Part shown: in pieces, positions 26,585 through 33,794 of the stretch
Numbering within the stretch: the stretch's first letter is position 1
How the letters are laid out: every line of letters begins with the position of its first letter
From: Desulfuromonas thiophila
GTDB lineage: Bacteria > Desulfobacterota > Desulfuromonadia > Desulfuromonadales > Desulfuromonadaceae
Assembly: GCF_900101955.1 (NCBI RefSeq)
Contig: NZ_FNAQ01000003.1
Span: 124,001 to 188,000 of the forward strand
Direction of reading: 5' to 3'
DNA: 64,000 nt
Notes under the pieces: model-generated
What the model saw: only the letters and a program-made list of their open reading frames with translations
Databases searched by the model: none
What the model was told of the DNA's origin: nothing
Program-made: the position numbers and the translations under genes

Positions 26585-27292
26585 TCAGCCCAGCGGGCGA
26601 CCCTCGCCGGCAGTCTCACGGGTCTGGCCGTCGCGGATCTGGTAGAGACGCCTGAAGGTGGGAATGATCTTTTCGTCGTGGGTGACGACAATGACGGCGG
26701 TTTCGAATTGCTGCGCCATGTTGTTGAGAATGGCGATGACCGCCAGAGCCCGCTCACTGTCGAGCGGTGCGGTGGGCTCGTCGGCCAGAATCACCGGCGG
26801 CTGGTTGATCAGACCCCGCGCGATGGCGACGCGCTGCTGTTCGCCGCCGGACAGCTGGGCCGGCAGGGCACGGGCGCGGTGCTGCACGTCGAGGGCCTCC
26901 AGCAGTTCCCCGGCCCGCCGGCGGGCAACGGCGTTGGCGGTGCCGGCCAGCATGGCCGGCAGGGCAACATTGTCGCAGACGTCGAGGAAGGGAATCAGGT
27001 AGGGCGCCTGAAAGACAAAACCGATGCGGTCGCGCCGCAGGGCGCGCAGATCGCGCACCCGCCAGCCGTTGTCGTAGATGCAGTCGTCACCCAGCACCAT
27101 GCGGCCACTGCTTGGTTCGATGACCGCGCCCAGGCACTTGAGCAGGGTGCTCTTGCCGCTGCCGGAGGGGCCGATGAGGCCGACCACCTCGCCTGCCGCC
27201 ACCTGCAGATCAACCTGGCGCAGGGCCTGCACGGCCGTTTCGCCCTGGCCATAACGCTTGCTGAGCGCCTTGATGCGGATGCCGCCCGCCAT
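26585..27292 (-). CDS. ABC exporter ATPase (LolD/MacB/DevA type)
   Basis: This encodes 235 residues with all nucleotide-binding motifs: Walker [11 protein letters not shown]-loop [17 protein letters not shown], signature [15 protein letters not shown], Walker [13 protein letters not shown] and the H-loop VVTHDEK. The overall pattern fits the MacB/LolD/DevA ATPases that pair with FtsX-type permeases and periplasmic adaptors. It is the last gene of a three-gene minus-strand operon (adaptor 28494-29648, permease 27295-28497, ATPase), with only two bases between permease stop and this start. It would power export of an unknown substrate from membrane or periplasm. Confidence 0.9.
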   Translation of the reverse strand: MAGGIRIKALSKRYGQGETAVQALRQVDLQVAAGEVVGLIGPSGSGKSTLLKCLGAVIEPSSGRMVLGDDCIYDNGWRVRDLRALRRDRIGFVFQAPYLIPFLDVCDNVALPAMLAGTANAVARRRAGELLEALDVQHRARALPAQLSGGEQQRVAIARGLINQPPVILADEPTAPLDSERALAVIAILNNMAQQFETAVIVVTHDEKIIPTFRRLYQIRDGQTRETAGEGRPLG

Positions 27293-27294
27293 GT

Positions 27295-28497
27295 TCAGCC
27301 TCCGATGGCCTGGGCCGGATCGACCCGCAGGGCGGCATGGATAGCTACCAGTGACGCCAGCAGGCAGATCAGTACCACGGCGGCCAGGCCGGTCAGGGCA
27401 TCCTGCGGCATTAGCAGGACATGTTTGGGAAAATAGGGTGCGCTGTAACTGGCGGTGATGTTGCCGACGCTGAAACCGATCAGGCCCAGGGCAACGGACT
27501 GCTGCACGATCATGGCGGCAATGGTGCGGTTGCGGGTGCCGATCAGCTTGAGCACGGCGATCTCGCGAATCTTGCCGAGGGTGAGGGTGTAGATGATGAA
27601 GGCGACGATGGCGGCGCTGACCAGGGCCAGAATGACCAGAAACATGCCAATCTGGCGCGCGCTGGTGGCGATGAGCTTGCCGACCAGAATGCCTTCCATC
27701 TGGCTGCGGCTGTAGACGGTGAGGCGTTTCCAGCGGCGGATCTGTTGGGCGGTCTGTTCGGCATCGGCGCCGGCGGTCAGTCGCACCAGTACGGCGTTGA
27801 CGTAGGGGTTGACGCTCTGCCCGGCAATGACCGCCGGCAGCAGATCGGGCCGGCCCGGCGGATTGTACAGCGGGCTGGCGGCAATGCGGCGGCGCTGTTG
27901 CCAGAGGGCGTCGTTGTCTTTGAGAAACTGTGCCTGCTGGGCGTCACGCAGGGAAATGAACAGCATCGGATCGCCGCTGGACGACACCATGCGGCGCGTC
28001 AGGCCGACAACGCGGTAACGGGTGCGGCGGATCTGCACCTGCTGGCCCAGTTGCAGACCGCTGGCCTGATCGGCCACCGCTTCGTAATGGTTGCGGCTGA
28101 GATGGCGGCCGGCGATGAGTTGGGGTGGCCAGCCCGGCGTGCCGGGGCCACCCGGCGCGATGCCGCAGACCAGCACGCGCAGGTCACGCTGGTCCTGGCG
28201 TACCTGCATGGTCAGATAGGTGACGTTTACGGCCTCGCTGACGCCGGGCAGGGCGCGGATACCGCGCCACAGATCATCGTACAGGCTCGATGGTTCGGCG
28301 TAGGGACCGAGGGTGTCGCGTTGTACCACCCACAGATCGGCGCCGCTGTTGTCGAGCAGTACGCGGGCGTCGTCCACCATGCCACGGTAGACCCCGGCCA
28401 TCACCAGGGTCACACCGATCAGCAGACCCAGCCCCATGCCGGTAAAGACGAATTTGCCCCAGCTGTGCAGGATGTCGCGGCCGGCCAGGCTGATCAT
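27295..28497 (-). CDS. FtsX/MacB-type ABC exporter permease
   Basis: This encodes 400 residues: one N-terminal helix (about 14-38), a large extracytoplasmic domain (about 40-255, MacB-PCD-like), then three C-terminal helices with the FtsX pattern (IIYTLTLGKIREIAVLKLIGTRNRTIAAMIVQQS). It has the topology of DevC/MacB half-permeases. The ATG at 28497 overlaps the stop of the adaptor gene by 4 bases; the in-frame ORF to 28683 lies within that gene. With the adaptor and ATPase it forms a DevBCA-like exporter; the substrate is unknown. Confidence 0.87.
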   Translation of the reverse strand: MISLAGRDILHSWGKFVFTGMGLGLLIGVTLVMAGVYRGMVDDARVLLDNSGADLWVVQRDTLGPYAEPSSLYDDLWRGIRALPGVSEAVNVTYLTMQVRQDQRDLRVLVCGIAPGGPGTPGWPPQLIAGRHLSRNHYEAVADQASGLQLGQQVQIRRTRYRVVGLTRRMVSSSGDPMLFISLRDAQQAQFLKDNDALWQQRRRIAASPLYNPPGRPDLLPAVIAGQSVNPYVNAVLVRLTAGADAEQTAQQIRRWKRLTVYSRSQMEGILVGKLIATSARQIGMFLVILALVSAAIVAFIIYTLTLGKIREIAVLKLIGTRNRTIAAMIVQQSVALGLIGFSVGNITASYSAPYFPKHVLLMPQDALTGLAAVVLICLLASLVAIHAALRVDPAQAIGG

Positions 28498-29648
28498 GGC
28501 CGTAGCGCCGCGGTCAGCTGTGCGACCGGCCGCAGGCGGCTGCCGGGCCGCAGGGCTTTGGCGCTGTAAAGGACCAGTTCGTCGCCCGCCCGCACACCCT
28601 GGGTGACCTGGACGAAGCCATCGAGGTCGCTGGCGCCGGTGATGACCGGAACGAAGCTCGCCTTGCCCTGCCGCTTCTGCCACACGCCGGTCTGGCCACC
28701 CTGGCGCTGCAGGGCGGCCTGGGGAATGACCGGCGTCGGTTCCAGCGGCGGCAGCAGCACCGTCACCTCGGCCAGTTCACCGATAGCGGGCAGCGTCGGT
28801 GGCAGTGGCGCGAAGCCAACCTTGGCCAGCAGTTCCTCGGTGATGGCATCGGCCAGGGGCTCCTGGCGCAGCACCAGGCCTGCCAGCTCCTGCTGCGGCC
28901 GGGAACGCAGCGCGATTCGTGCCGCCAGACCGGCCTGTAGCCTGCCGGCATGCAGCTGATCAAAACGCACCTCCAGCCGCAGACTGTTCGGGTCGATCAG
29001 CTCAAGTACCGTTTGACCGGCCACCAGGGTCGAGCCGGGGTCGGTGTCGCGGCGGACGACCAGGGCGTCCACCGGCGCGCGCAACTCCAGATGGTGCTGC
29101 TGGGCCCTGAGGGCCTGCAGGTCGGCCTGCAGCCGTTGCTGCTCGGCCAGTGCCGCCGCCAGTCCGGCTGCGGCCAGAGCGGCCTCGTGCTGTCGATCGA
29201 GCAGCTGTTCGGCGCTGACGGCCTGTTGCTGTTGCAGCAGCTGGTAGCGTTGCCGTTGACGTTCGGCGTAGTCCAGCTGGGCGCGGGCTTCGCGCTGACG
29301 GGCGGCATTCTGCTGCAGGGCCGCCTGCTGGGCCAGGATGCGTGCCTCCAGGTCCACCGGATCCATGCGCGCCAACAGCTGGCCGGCCGCGACGCGTTCG
29401 CCCACCCGCACCGACAAGGTGGCCAGACGGCCCGGCTGGGTCGGACCGATGCGGTAGCGGTGGCGGGCCTCCACCTGGCCGATGCCGAACAGGGCCGGCT
29501 GCAGGGCGCGCTGCTCCACCCGCACCAGCGTCACGGCCACCGGTGCCAGTGGCCCGCTGCGCAGGGCGACATGGACCAGTAATCCCAACAGGGGCAGCAG
29601 CAGGGCCACAAGGCCGAGGCTGCGGCGGGACGGGGTCGGAATCGTCAT
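28494..29648 (-). CDS. Periplasmic adaptor (HlyD/membrane-fusion) protein of the ABC exporter
   Basis: This encodes 384 residues. An N-terminal membrane anchor (about 9-30) is followed by a lipoyl-like half-motif (GRLATLSVRVGERVAAGQLLARMDPVDLEARI), a coiled-coil hairpin rich in Gln/Ala/Arg (about 98-190), the second lipoyl half (LRAPVDALVVRRDTDPGSTLVAGQTVLELID) and beta-barrel/membrane-proximal domains. This is the membrane-fusion protein layout. It is first in the operon. A consensus FNR-type box lies 125 bases upstream, which suggests oxygen- or NO-linked control of the exporter. No outer-membrane TolC partner is in the window. Confidence 0.87.
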   Translation of the reverse strand: MTIPTPSRRSLGLVALLLPLLGLLVHVALRSGPLAPVAVTLVRVEQRALQPALFGIGQVEARHRYRIGPTQPGRLATLSVRVGERVAAGQLLARMDPVDLEARILAQQAALQQNAARQREARAQLDYAERQRQRYQLLQQQQAVSAEQLLDRQHEAALAAAGLAAALAEQQRLQADLQALRAQQHHLELRAPVDALVVRRDTDPGSTLVAGQTVLELIDPNSLRLEVRFDQLHAGRLQAGLAARIALRSRPQQELAGLVLRQEPLADAITEELLAKVGFAPLPPTLPAIGELAEVTVLLPPLEPTPVIPQAALQRQGGQTGVWQKRQGKASFVPVITGASDLDGFVQVTQGVRAGDELVLYSAKALRPGSRLRPVAQLTAALRP

Positions 29649-29772
29649 GGAAGGCTCCGCGAGAAAGGGAATGCGGCCGGCTGCAGGCCAGCTTGGAGGC
29701 GTTGATTACCTGGCCGTCAGCTGAAGGCAGCTTCCAGCAACAGTACTGTGCCAGCAGCGAAAGGACATGCCC

Positions 29773-29786
29773 TTGATCGGGATCAA
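29773..29786 (-). promoter_or_regulatory. Consensus FNR/CRP-family binding site
   Basis: The sequence TTGATCGGGATCAA matches the FNR consensus TTGAT-N4-ATCAA at all ten specified positions. It lies upstream of the minus-strand exporter operon (start 29648). A good -10 element at the spacing expected for a class II site is not obvious; TACTGT lies 27 bases downstream rather than about 22. Confidence 0.6.
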
Positions 29787-29828
29787 AAAACAACGCACAT
29801 TCTGGGGTTGTGTCCGAGTATGTGCGTT
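29785..29828 (-). terminator. Intrinsic terminator of the ferredoxin gene
   Basis: On the minus strand, arms AACGCACAT and ATGTGCGTT (9 perfect pairs, 19-base loop) are followed by GTTTTTTG. It stands 50 bases after the ferredoxin stop. Its T run touches the FNR-type box. Confidence 0.65.
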
Positions 29829-29879
29829 ATCACCGTTTCGTGTCTTCAGGGGTTTGTTGAGTTGGCTGTCGCAGAGGTT

Positions 29880-30074
29880 TCAGTCCTTCCAGTGAATGCA
29901 GGACACCGGACAGGGGTCCATGGCCTCGTTCTGGATGTCGGCCTCGCTGGCGCCGGCGCTGTTGTAGCATTCGGCCTTGCCGCTGTCGGCAAAGCGGAAC
30001 ACCTCGGGCAGGTTTTCGATACAGAGGCCACAGCTGATGCATTCGTCGGGATCGACCCAGGCGGTTCTGGCCAT
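29880..30074 (-). CDS. Single-cluster [4Fe-4S] ferredoxin
   Basis: This encodes 64 residues. Cysteines 12, 15 and 18 (CISCGLC) and Cys 55 followed by Pro make one [4Fe-4S] site; additional Cys 36 and 59 fall where 7Fe/8Fe ferredoxins or thermophilic single-cluster ferredoxins sometimes hold a disulfide. The protein is acidic, as expected for a soluble electron carrier. A strong AAAGGAG site precedes the ATG. It is monocistronic (terminator downstream, AT-poor upstream region). It is a plausible partner of the pyruvate:ferredoxin oxidoreductase at 46557, among others. Confidence 0.93.
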   Translation of the reverse strand: MARTAWVDPDECISCGLCIENLPEVFRFADSGKAECYNSAGASEADIQNEAMDPCPVSCIHWKD

Positions 30075-30076
30075 AA

Positions 30077-30343
30077 CGGAAACTCCTTTGCGGTGCGGGT
30101 GAGAAGCAGGGTGGCCGCCGGCCGGCCGCAGCGAGCGACCGGGACGACAGTTGCCAGTATAGACCGGCAGCGGGCTGGCGCAAGGCGCCGCGCCAGCCCG
30201 CTTTTGATCTGGCCCTGCAACAGCAGCTGTTTGCGTTCAGCGCCCTGGCCACCGGCCGGCTGATTCGGCAACCGCTGGCGTGGCTGATAGCGATGATACA
30301 GGCGCTGGAGCGCGGTCAGCTCGACCCGCGCGCCCTCAACTGA
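30077..30343 (+). other. Open reading frame without a usable start, possible gene remnant
   Basis: The frame is open from 30077 to the TGA at 30341-30343. The last 45 or so codons translate to a protein-like amphipathic sequence (FDLALQQQLFAFSALATG then RLIRQPLAWLIAMIQALERG). No ATG or GTG with a ribosome site precedes it, and a strong hairpin (30169-30202) lies within it. It could be the tail of a decayed gene or chance. I see no other gene between 30075 and 30350. Confidence 0.2.
30169..30202 (+). terminator. Strong GC hairpin with T run
   Basis: Perfect 13-base arms AGCGGGCTGGCGC and GCGCCAGCCCGCT enclose an 8-base loop and are followed by TTT on the plus strand. It has the form of an intrinsic terminator, but no active plus-strand gene is seen upstream; it may instead end the minus-strand J-domain/selenoprotein unit. 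Confidence 0.55.
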
Positions 30344-30350
30344 CCGGCGG

Positions 30351-30656
30351 TTACGACTCCTTCTTGCCGGCCCAGACGGGATCCCAGGAAAACTGTTGGC
30401 GCAGGCGTTCTTCAGGGCGCTGCTGATAGAACTCCTCGGCGCTGAAGGCGAAGTGGTAGTCCTGCAGATAGTCCATCAGCAGTCTGGCGGCGGCGTTAAG
30501 CTGGCGGATCTGTTCGGGATCGGCGTTGCTGTTGGCATCGGGATGGTGTTTGCGCACCAGCTGGCGATGGCGCTGGCGGATCTGGCGGATGCTGAGGCGG
30601 TCGCTTTCGTGAAAGCCGAATTGGTGCAGCGCTTTTTTGAGGTCATCGTAGGTCAT
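30351..30656 (-). CDS. Short J-domain protein
   Basis: This encodes 101 residues. A J-domain spans about residues 1-70 with the HPD tripeptide in RKHHPDANS, preceded by the basic helix RQIRQRHRQLVRK. There is no G/F region, zinc domain or membrane helix, so it is a J-only co-chaperone that would stimulate an Hsp70 on a specific client. The C-terminal 35 residues (FAFSAEEFYQQRPEERLRQQFSW) are likely the client-binding part. It lies 64 bases after the selenoprotein gene on the same strand and may be co-transcribed with it. Confidence 0.8.
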   Translation of the reverse strand: MTYDDLKKALHQFGFHESDRLSIRQIRQRHRQLVRKHHPDANSNADPEQIRQLNAAARLLMDYLQDYHFAFSAEEFYQQRPEERLRQQFSWDPVWAGKKES

Positions 30657-30720
30657 AAAGGGTTTCAGGGCCGGCGGCAGGCAAAGGGGAGCGACAAGAA
30701 CAAGACCGCGCGTGACCGGC

Positions 30721-30954
30721 TCAGTGGCCGGTGGCGTGGCACAGCTTCAGCAGTTCCTCCGCCTCGGGAAAGCGGCGCTGTTCCAGACGGGAGAAAATCG
30801 CTGAGCCATCAAGGAAAACGGCGAATTCGCTTTTCTGTGGACCCGCAGTGATCTCGATGCGGGCTTGGGGCAGGGCGTTCTGCAATTCGGCGGCGAGACT
30901 CGCCGCGCGGGGTTTGTGGCCTCAGGAGGCGCAATAGACGATCTGAAGCTGCAT
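30721..30954 (-). CDS. SelW-like (Rdx family) selenoprotein with in-frame UGA
   Basis: Reading from the ATG at 30954, codon 11 is TGA (30924-30922) and the frame then stays open for 66 more codons to a true TGA at 30723-30721, giving 77 residues. The N-terminus MQLQIVYCAS-U-GHKPRAASL has the CxxU redox motif (Cys 8, Sec 11) after a first beta strand, and the middle (RIEITAGPQKSEFAVFLDG) and end (RFPEAEELLKLC) match the Rdx/SelW/SelT fold, including the GxFEV-like strand. A hairpin with a GU-containing loop follows the UGA at the right distance for a bacterial SECIS. Conventional gene calling would miss it because of the stop. It is probably a thioredoxin-fold redox protein. Confidence 0.85.
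30890..30921 (-). promoter_or_regulatory. Candidate bacterial SECIS element
   Basis: On the minus strand the stem GCGGCGA / TCGCCGC (7 perfect pairs) with loop GTC begins 15 bases after the UGA codon. The apical loop is about 22 bases from the UGA and holds the G-U pair that SelB recognises in known bacterial SECIS hairpins. It lies inside the coding region, as expected in bacteria. Confidence 0.6.
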
Positions 30955-31185
30955 GGCCGGATCTCCTTGGCGGGTTGCCCCTGGGTGGCAGCGGGCGAGC
31001 GGATGAATCCGCTGAGGGTGCGGTCAATCCGCTCGCGGGCGGCGAGAGGTTGCGGCGATTATTGCGGGGCCAACCGGCGGCTGTCAATGCCGAAGCCGAC
31101 GCGGCCGGCGACACGGAAACTGGTGGCCAGAGGCAGAATGGCGCGGCGGGCAGGAGGCTGGCAGAACCTGGGCGGGACGACGAGC
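30955..31185 (-). other. Intergenic region with a hairpin (30995-31036)
   Basis: No gene is supported here. Perfect 10-base arms GCGAGCGGAT (30995-31004) and ATCCGCTCGC (31027-31036) enclose 22 bases. It is downstream of queF and upstream of the selenoprotein on the minus strand, so it may be a factor-assisted terminator of queF or part of the selenoprotein leader. An AAGGAG ribosome site (complement of 30964-30969) precedes the selenoprotein start. Confidence 0.5.
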
Positions 31186-32010
31186 TTACTGGCGCGCCAG
31201 TCGCCAATTGGGCGCTACGGCCGTGTCGGTGCTGCGCCAGGGATTGATGTCGAGGCCACCACGGCGGGTATAGCGGGCGTAGACGCTCAGTTGGGTCGGC
31301 CGGCAGCAGCGCAGCACATCGGTGAAGATGCGTTCGACGCACTGTTCGTGAAATTCGTTGTGCTGGCGGAAGGAGATCAGGTAGCGCAGCAGGCCGGCGT
31401 GGTCGATGGCCGGGCCGCGATACTGCAGCCACAGGCTGGCCCAGTCGGGCTGCGAGGTGATCAGGCAGTTGCTTTTGAGCAGATGGCTGTAGAGCTGTTC
31501 CTCCACCTCTGGAGCGGCAGGCGCACAGGACAACAGGCCGCTGTCCACCTGATAGCGGTCGATGGCGATGTCGAGATCGTCAAGGCACTGGCCGGTCAGC
31601 TGGCCAACCTGCCAGGTCGCCACATCGTCGGGATGGCTCAGGCTGAGGGTCACGGCAGTGCCGGCCACCGCGCTCAGATCGCGTCGCAACTGGTCGGCCA
31701 CGGCGCCCATGGTGGCGAATGCCGTCTGGTTGTAGCTGTTGAGGTAGAGCTTGAGGGATTTCGATTCGATCAGATTGGGGCTGTGACAGGGCACCCGCAG
31801 CTGCAGCAGCGCCACCACCGGTTTGCCCTTGGGATTGAGCCATGACAGCTCATAGCCGTTCCACAGATCTTCGCCGACAAAGGGCAGCGGGGTGTCGATG
31901 CCCAGCTCGGCACGCTTGAGCTGGCGCGGCACGGGACAGAGCAGACCGCTGTCGTAGCGGTCGGTATAGCGGGTCGGTTGGCCCAGGGGCAGGTGCTCCA
32001 GCGGATTCAT
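31186..32010 (-). CDS. queF: NADPH-dependent 7-cyano-7-deazaguanine reductase (long QueF)
   Basis: This encodes 274 residues, the two-domain form of QueF. The N-terminal half holds the NADPH motif ESKSLKLYLNS (about 82-92); the C-terminal half holds the catalytic Cys 182 and Asp 189 in SNCLITSQPDW and the substrate-binding RQHNEFHEQCVERIF. The enzyme reduces preQ0 to preQ1 for queuosine in tRNA wobble positions. The ATG at 32010 overlaps the upstream gene's stop by 4 bases and follows an AGGAG site. The longer ORF to 32142 is overlap only. No other queuosine gene is in the window. Confidence 0.95.
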   Translation of the reverse strand: MNPLEHLPLGQPTRYTDRYDSGLLCPVPRQLKRAELGIDTPLPFVGEDLWNGYELSWLNPKGKPVVALLQLRVPCHSPNLIESKSLKLYLNSYNQTAFATMGAVADQLRRDLSAVAGTAVTLSLSHPDDVATWQVGQLTGQCLDDLDIAIDRYQVDSGLLSCAPAAPEVEEQLYSHLLKSNCLITSQPDWASLWLQYRGPAIDHAGLLRYLISFRQHNEFHEQCVERIFTDVLRCCRPTQLSVYARYTRRGGLDINPWRSTDTAVAPNWRLARQ

Positions 32011-32621
32011 GAGGTCTCCTCGTCGTCCGGCGGGTTTTCCAGCAGGCGCTGCAGCTGGCGGGCGCTGGCGCGCGGCAGGGGCTGGCCGTCGATGGGGCTG
32101 CGCAGACCCTGCTGGCGCCGGCTGCGCGGAAACACATAGCACAGCAGCGGAAAATCCTGATCGTCGATACTCAGCAGATGTTGCTGCTCCTGCTGGTGGG
32201 CGTCGGCCGGCGCGGCGGTAAAGGCAATGTCCTGCTGGTTGAGAAAGATTTCCACCTCGTCCGGGTCATCGGCGAACAGATGCAGCTCGATGAGGCTGTG
32301 GGGCGTCAGTTCGCCGCGCAGCACGTCGCCGGTCAGGTAGGGGCTGAACGGCTCCAGCCGCTGGAGAAACTCCAGCGCCAGATAGCGCATGGCGTCGAGC
32401 TGCTGGTCGGTGTCGGGCGGATTATACAGTGCCATCAGTTCGCGCAGCTGGGTGTGGATTTCCGTATTGGCGGGCAGGTAGTGGCCACGGCTGAGGGCCT
32501 GGTCGGAACCATAGGCCTTGCCGGCCTTGTGCTTGGCGGCGCTGTAGTCGAGACCTTCCTCGTAGATCAGGCGCGCCGCTTCGCGGGCGATAAGCTGGCG
32601 GATCTGCTGCTGATGGGGCAT
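32007..32621 (-). CDS. Conserved hypothetical protein, nucleotidyltransferase-like, paired with queF
   Basis: This encodes 204 residues. It resembles a family common in beta-proteobacteria, sometimes mislabelled as a UDP-N-acetylmuramate-alanine ligase: an N-terminal helical part (YEEGLDYSAAKHKAGKAYG), LPANTEIHTQLRELMALY, then LEPFSPYLTGDVLRGELTPHSLIELHLFADDPDEVEIFLNQ, which has the feel of a nucleotidyltransferase core (G-S-L...D/E-L-H-L-F). The expected catalytic Asp pair is not convincing, so activity is doubtful. It is translationally coupled to queF (4-base overlap), which suggests a tRNA- or nucleotide-related role. Function unknown. Confidence 0.65.
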   Translation of the reverse strand: MPHQQQIRQLIAREAARLIYEEGLDYSAAKHKAGKAYGSDQALSRGHYLPANTEIHTQLRELMALYNPPDTDQQLDAMRYLALEFLQRLEPFSPYLTGDVLRGELTPHSLIELHLFADDPDEVEIFLNQQDIAFTAAPADAHQQEQQHLLSIDDQDFPLLCYVFPRSRRQQGLRSPIDGQPLPRASARQLQRLLENPPDDEETS

Positions 32622-32799
32622 GATCGGCTCCGGTGCTGCCGGTTTGGCAACGCGAAGGGTTGTCGCGCGGGCAGGGGTCTGGTATCAAGGGCGAATCATC
32701 TTAGCGGTTTGGTCGGGCAAGTCAAGTCCACCGACCCCCTTCAGCCAATCCCGGTTTTTAGCGTTTTGGCGCCCTGCCGACTTCCGGCGCGGAGATCCT

Positions 32800-33303
32800 G
32801 TGACCAACGATGCCTTGGCGGCTGTTGTCCGCGATGAATATTACATGCAACTGGCCCTGGCCGAAGCCCGTCAGGCGCAGGCTTTGGGCGAGGTGCCCAT
32901 TGGTGCGGTGTTGGTCCAGCACCAGCGGGTGCTGGCGCGCTGTGGCAACCGCCGCGAATTCTGGCAGGACCCCACCGCCCATGCCGAGCAGATTGTCCTG
33001 CGCGAAGCCGCCCGCCGGCTCGGTTCCTGGCGGCTGCTCGACTGTACCCTTTATGTGACGTTGGAGCCCTGCCTGATGTGCATGGGGGCCATTGTGCTGG
33101 CGCGGGTGCCGCGACTGGTGTTCGGTGCCCGCGATCCACGGGTCGGCGCCGTCGGTTCAGTATTCAATTTTGCTGCCGATCCTCACCTCAATCATGCTGT
33201 CCGTGTCACCGAAGGTGTTTGCGGTGTCGAATGTAGCGAAATGCTGTCGGGCTTTTTTCAGCAATTGCGTTCGCGTAAAAAAGCTGCTAAGTTCACGCCC
33301 TGA
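32800..33303 (+). CDS. tadA: tRNA-specific adenosine deaminase
   Basis: With the GTG at 32800 (GGAG site at 32791) it encodes 167 residues. DEYYMQLALAEARQAQALGEVPIGAVLV, TAHAEQIVLREAA (zinc His and catalytic Glu) and TLEPCLMCMGAIVLARV (zinc Cys pair) are the TadA signatures, and the C-terminal AVRVTEGVCGVECSEMLSGFFQQLR completes the family. It converts A34 of tRNA-Arg(ACG) to inosine; that tRNA is at 20395. It is divergent from the queF pair and followed 12 bases later by tRNA-Ser(CGA). Confidence 0.95.
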   Translation: MTNDALAAVVRDEYYMQLALAEARQAQALGEVPIGAVLVQHQRVLARCGNRREFWQDPTAHAEQIVLREAARRLGSWRLLDCTLYVTLEPCLMCMGAIVLARVPRLVFGARDPRVGAVGSVFNFAADPHLNHAVRVTEGVCGVECSEMLSGFFQQLRSRKKAAKFTP

Positions 33304-33314
33304 TTTGTCGCTGC

Positions 33315-33402
33315 GGAGGGGTGTCCGAGAGGTCGAAGGTGACAGACTCGAAATCTGTTGTACCGCAAGGTACCGTGGGTTCGAATCCCACCCCCTCCGC
33401 CA
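33315..33402 (+). tRNA. tRNA-Ser (anticodon CGA)
   Basis: Acceptor arms GGAGGGG (33315-33321) and CCCCTCC (33392-33398) pair, with CCA encoded. The anticodon stem-loop CAGACTCGAAATCTG gives CGA. The long variable arm TACCGCAAGGTA marks a serine tRNA. Confidence 0.97.
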
Positions 33403-33412
33403 GTTTTCTATA

Positions 33413-33451
33413 AACAAGGGCTTGACCGATACCGGTCAAGCCCTTGTTTTT
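33413..33451 (+). terminator. Intrinsic terminator after tadA/tRNA-Ser
   Basis: Arms AACAAGGGCTTGACCG and CGGTCAAGCCCTTGTT form a perfect 16-pair stem with a 4-base loop, followed by TTT. It is a textbook terminator; the A-rich start also lets it work for the convergent minus-strand gene. Confidence 0.9.
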
Positions 33452-33496
33452 GTTTGTGCAACCGCGCTTTGAAATCAGGGTTCAGAGGGTCAGGTC

Positions 33497-33721
33497 TCAG
33501 GCCTTGCCGCTGACTTCCTTCGGGCTGGCAACCGCCTTGACGATGCCGAACATCACCAGAACCGCCGGAACCAGCTGAGCGACAACGATCAGGCCGCAGA
33601 AGCCGAGGAACAACCAGACCAGCAGACCACTGTGGTCAGCGCGCTGCGTGGCAGCAAATACCGGCGAGGCAACCAGCAACAAGGCCAACGAGAGCAGGGT
33701 GGTTTTAAGGGTGGTTTTCAT
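33497..33721 (-). CDS. Small exported membrane protein (tandem paralogue 1)
   Basis: This encodes 74 residues. A cleavable-looking signal peptide (MKTTLKTTLLSLALLLVASPVFA) is followed by a short linker (ATQRADHS) and one transmembrane helix (GLLVWLFLGFCGLIVVAQLVPAVLVMFGIV), ending in a short polar tail. It is a paralogue of the next gene upstream (33795-34007): signal, linker and helix align closely. A GGAGG site precedes the start. I do not know the family; both proteins would be single-span inner-membrane peptides with the tail in the cytoplasm. Confidence 0.75.
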   Translation of the reverse strand: MKTTLKTTLLSLALLLVASPVFAATQRADHSGLLVWLFLGFCGLIVVAQLVPAVLVMFGIVKAVASPKEVSGKA

Positions 33722-33794
33722 GGCGTCCTCCTGTGCTTAAAGCGTTTATGGGGTTGAATCGGTCATCGGTTTGTTCCGTTGTCCTTCTGCCTGA

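Noticed and set aside
30865-31845. 326-codon plus-strand frame across the selenoprotein leader and queF
   Set aside because: It is antisense to queF, which is certain, and reads as a shadow.
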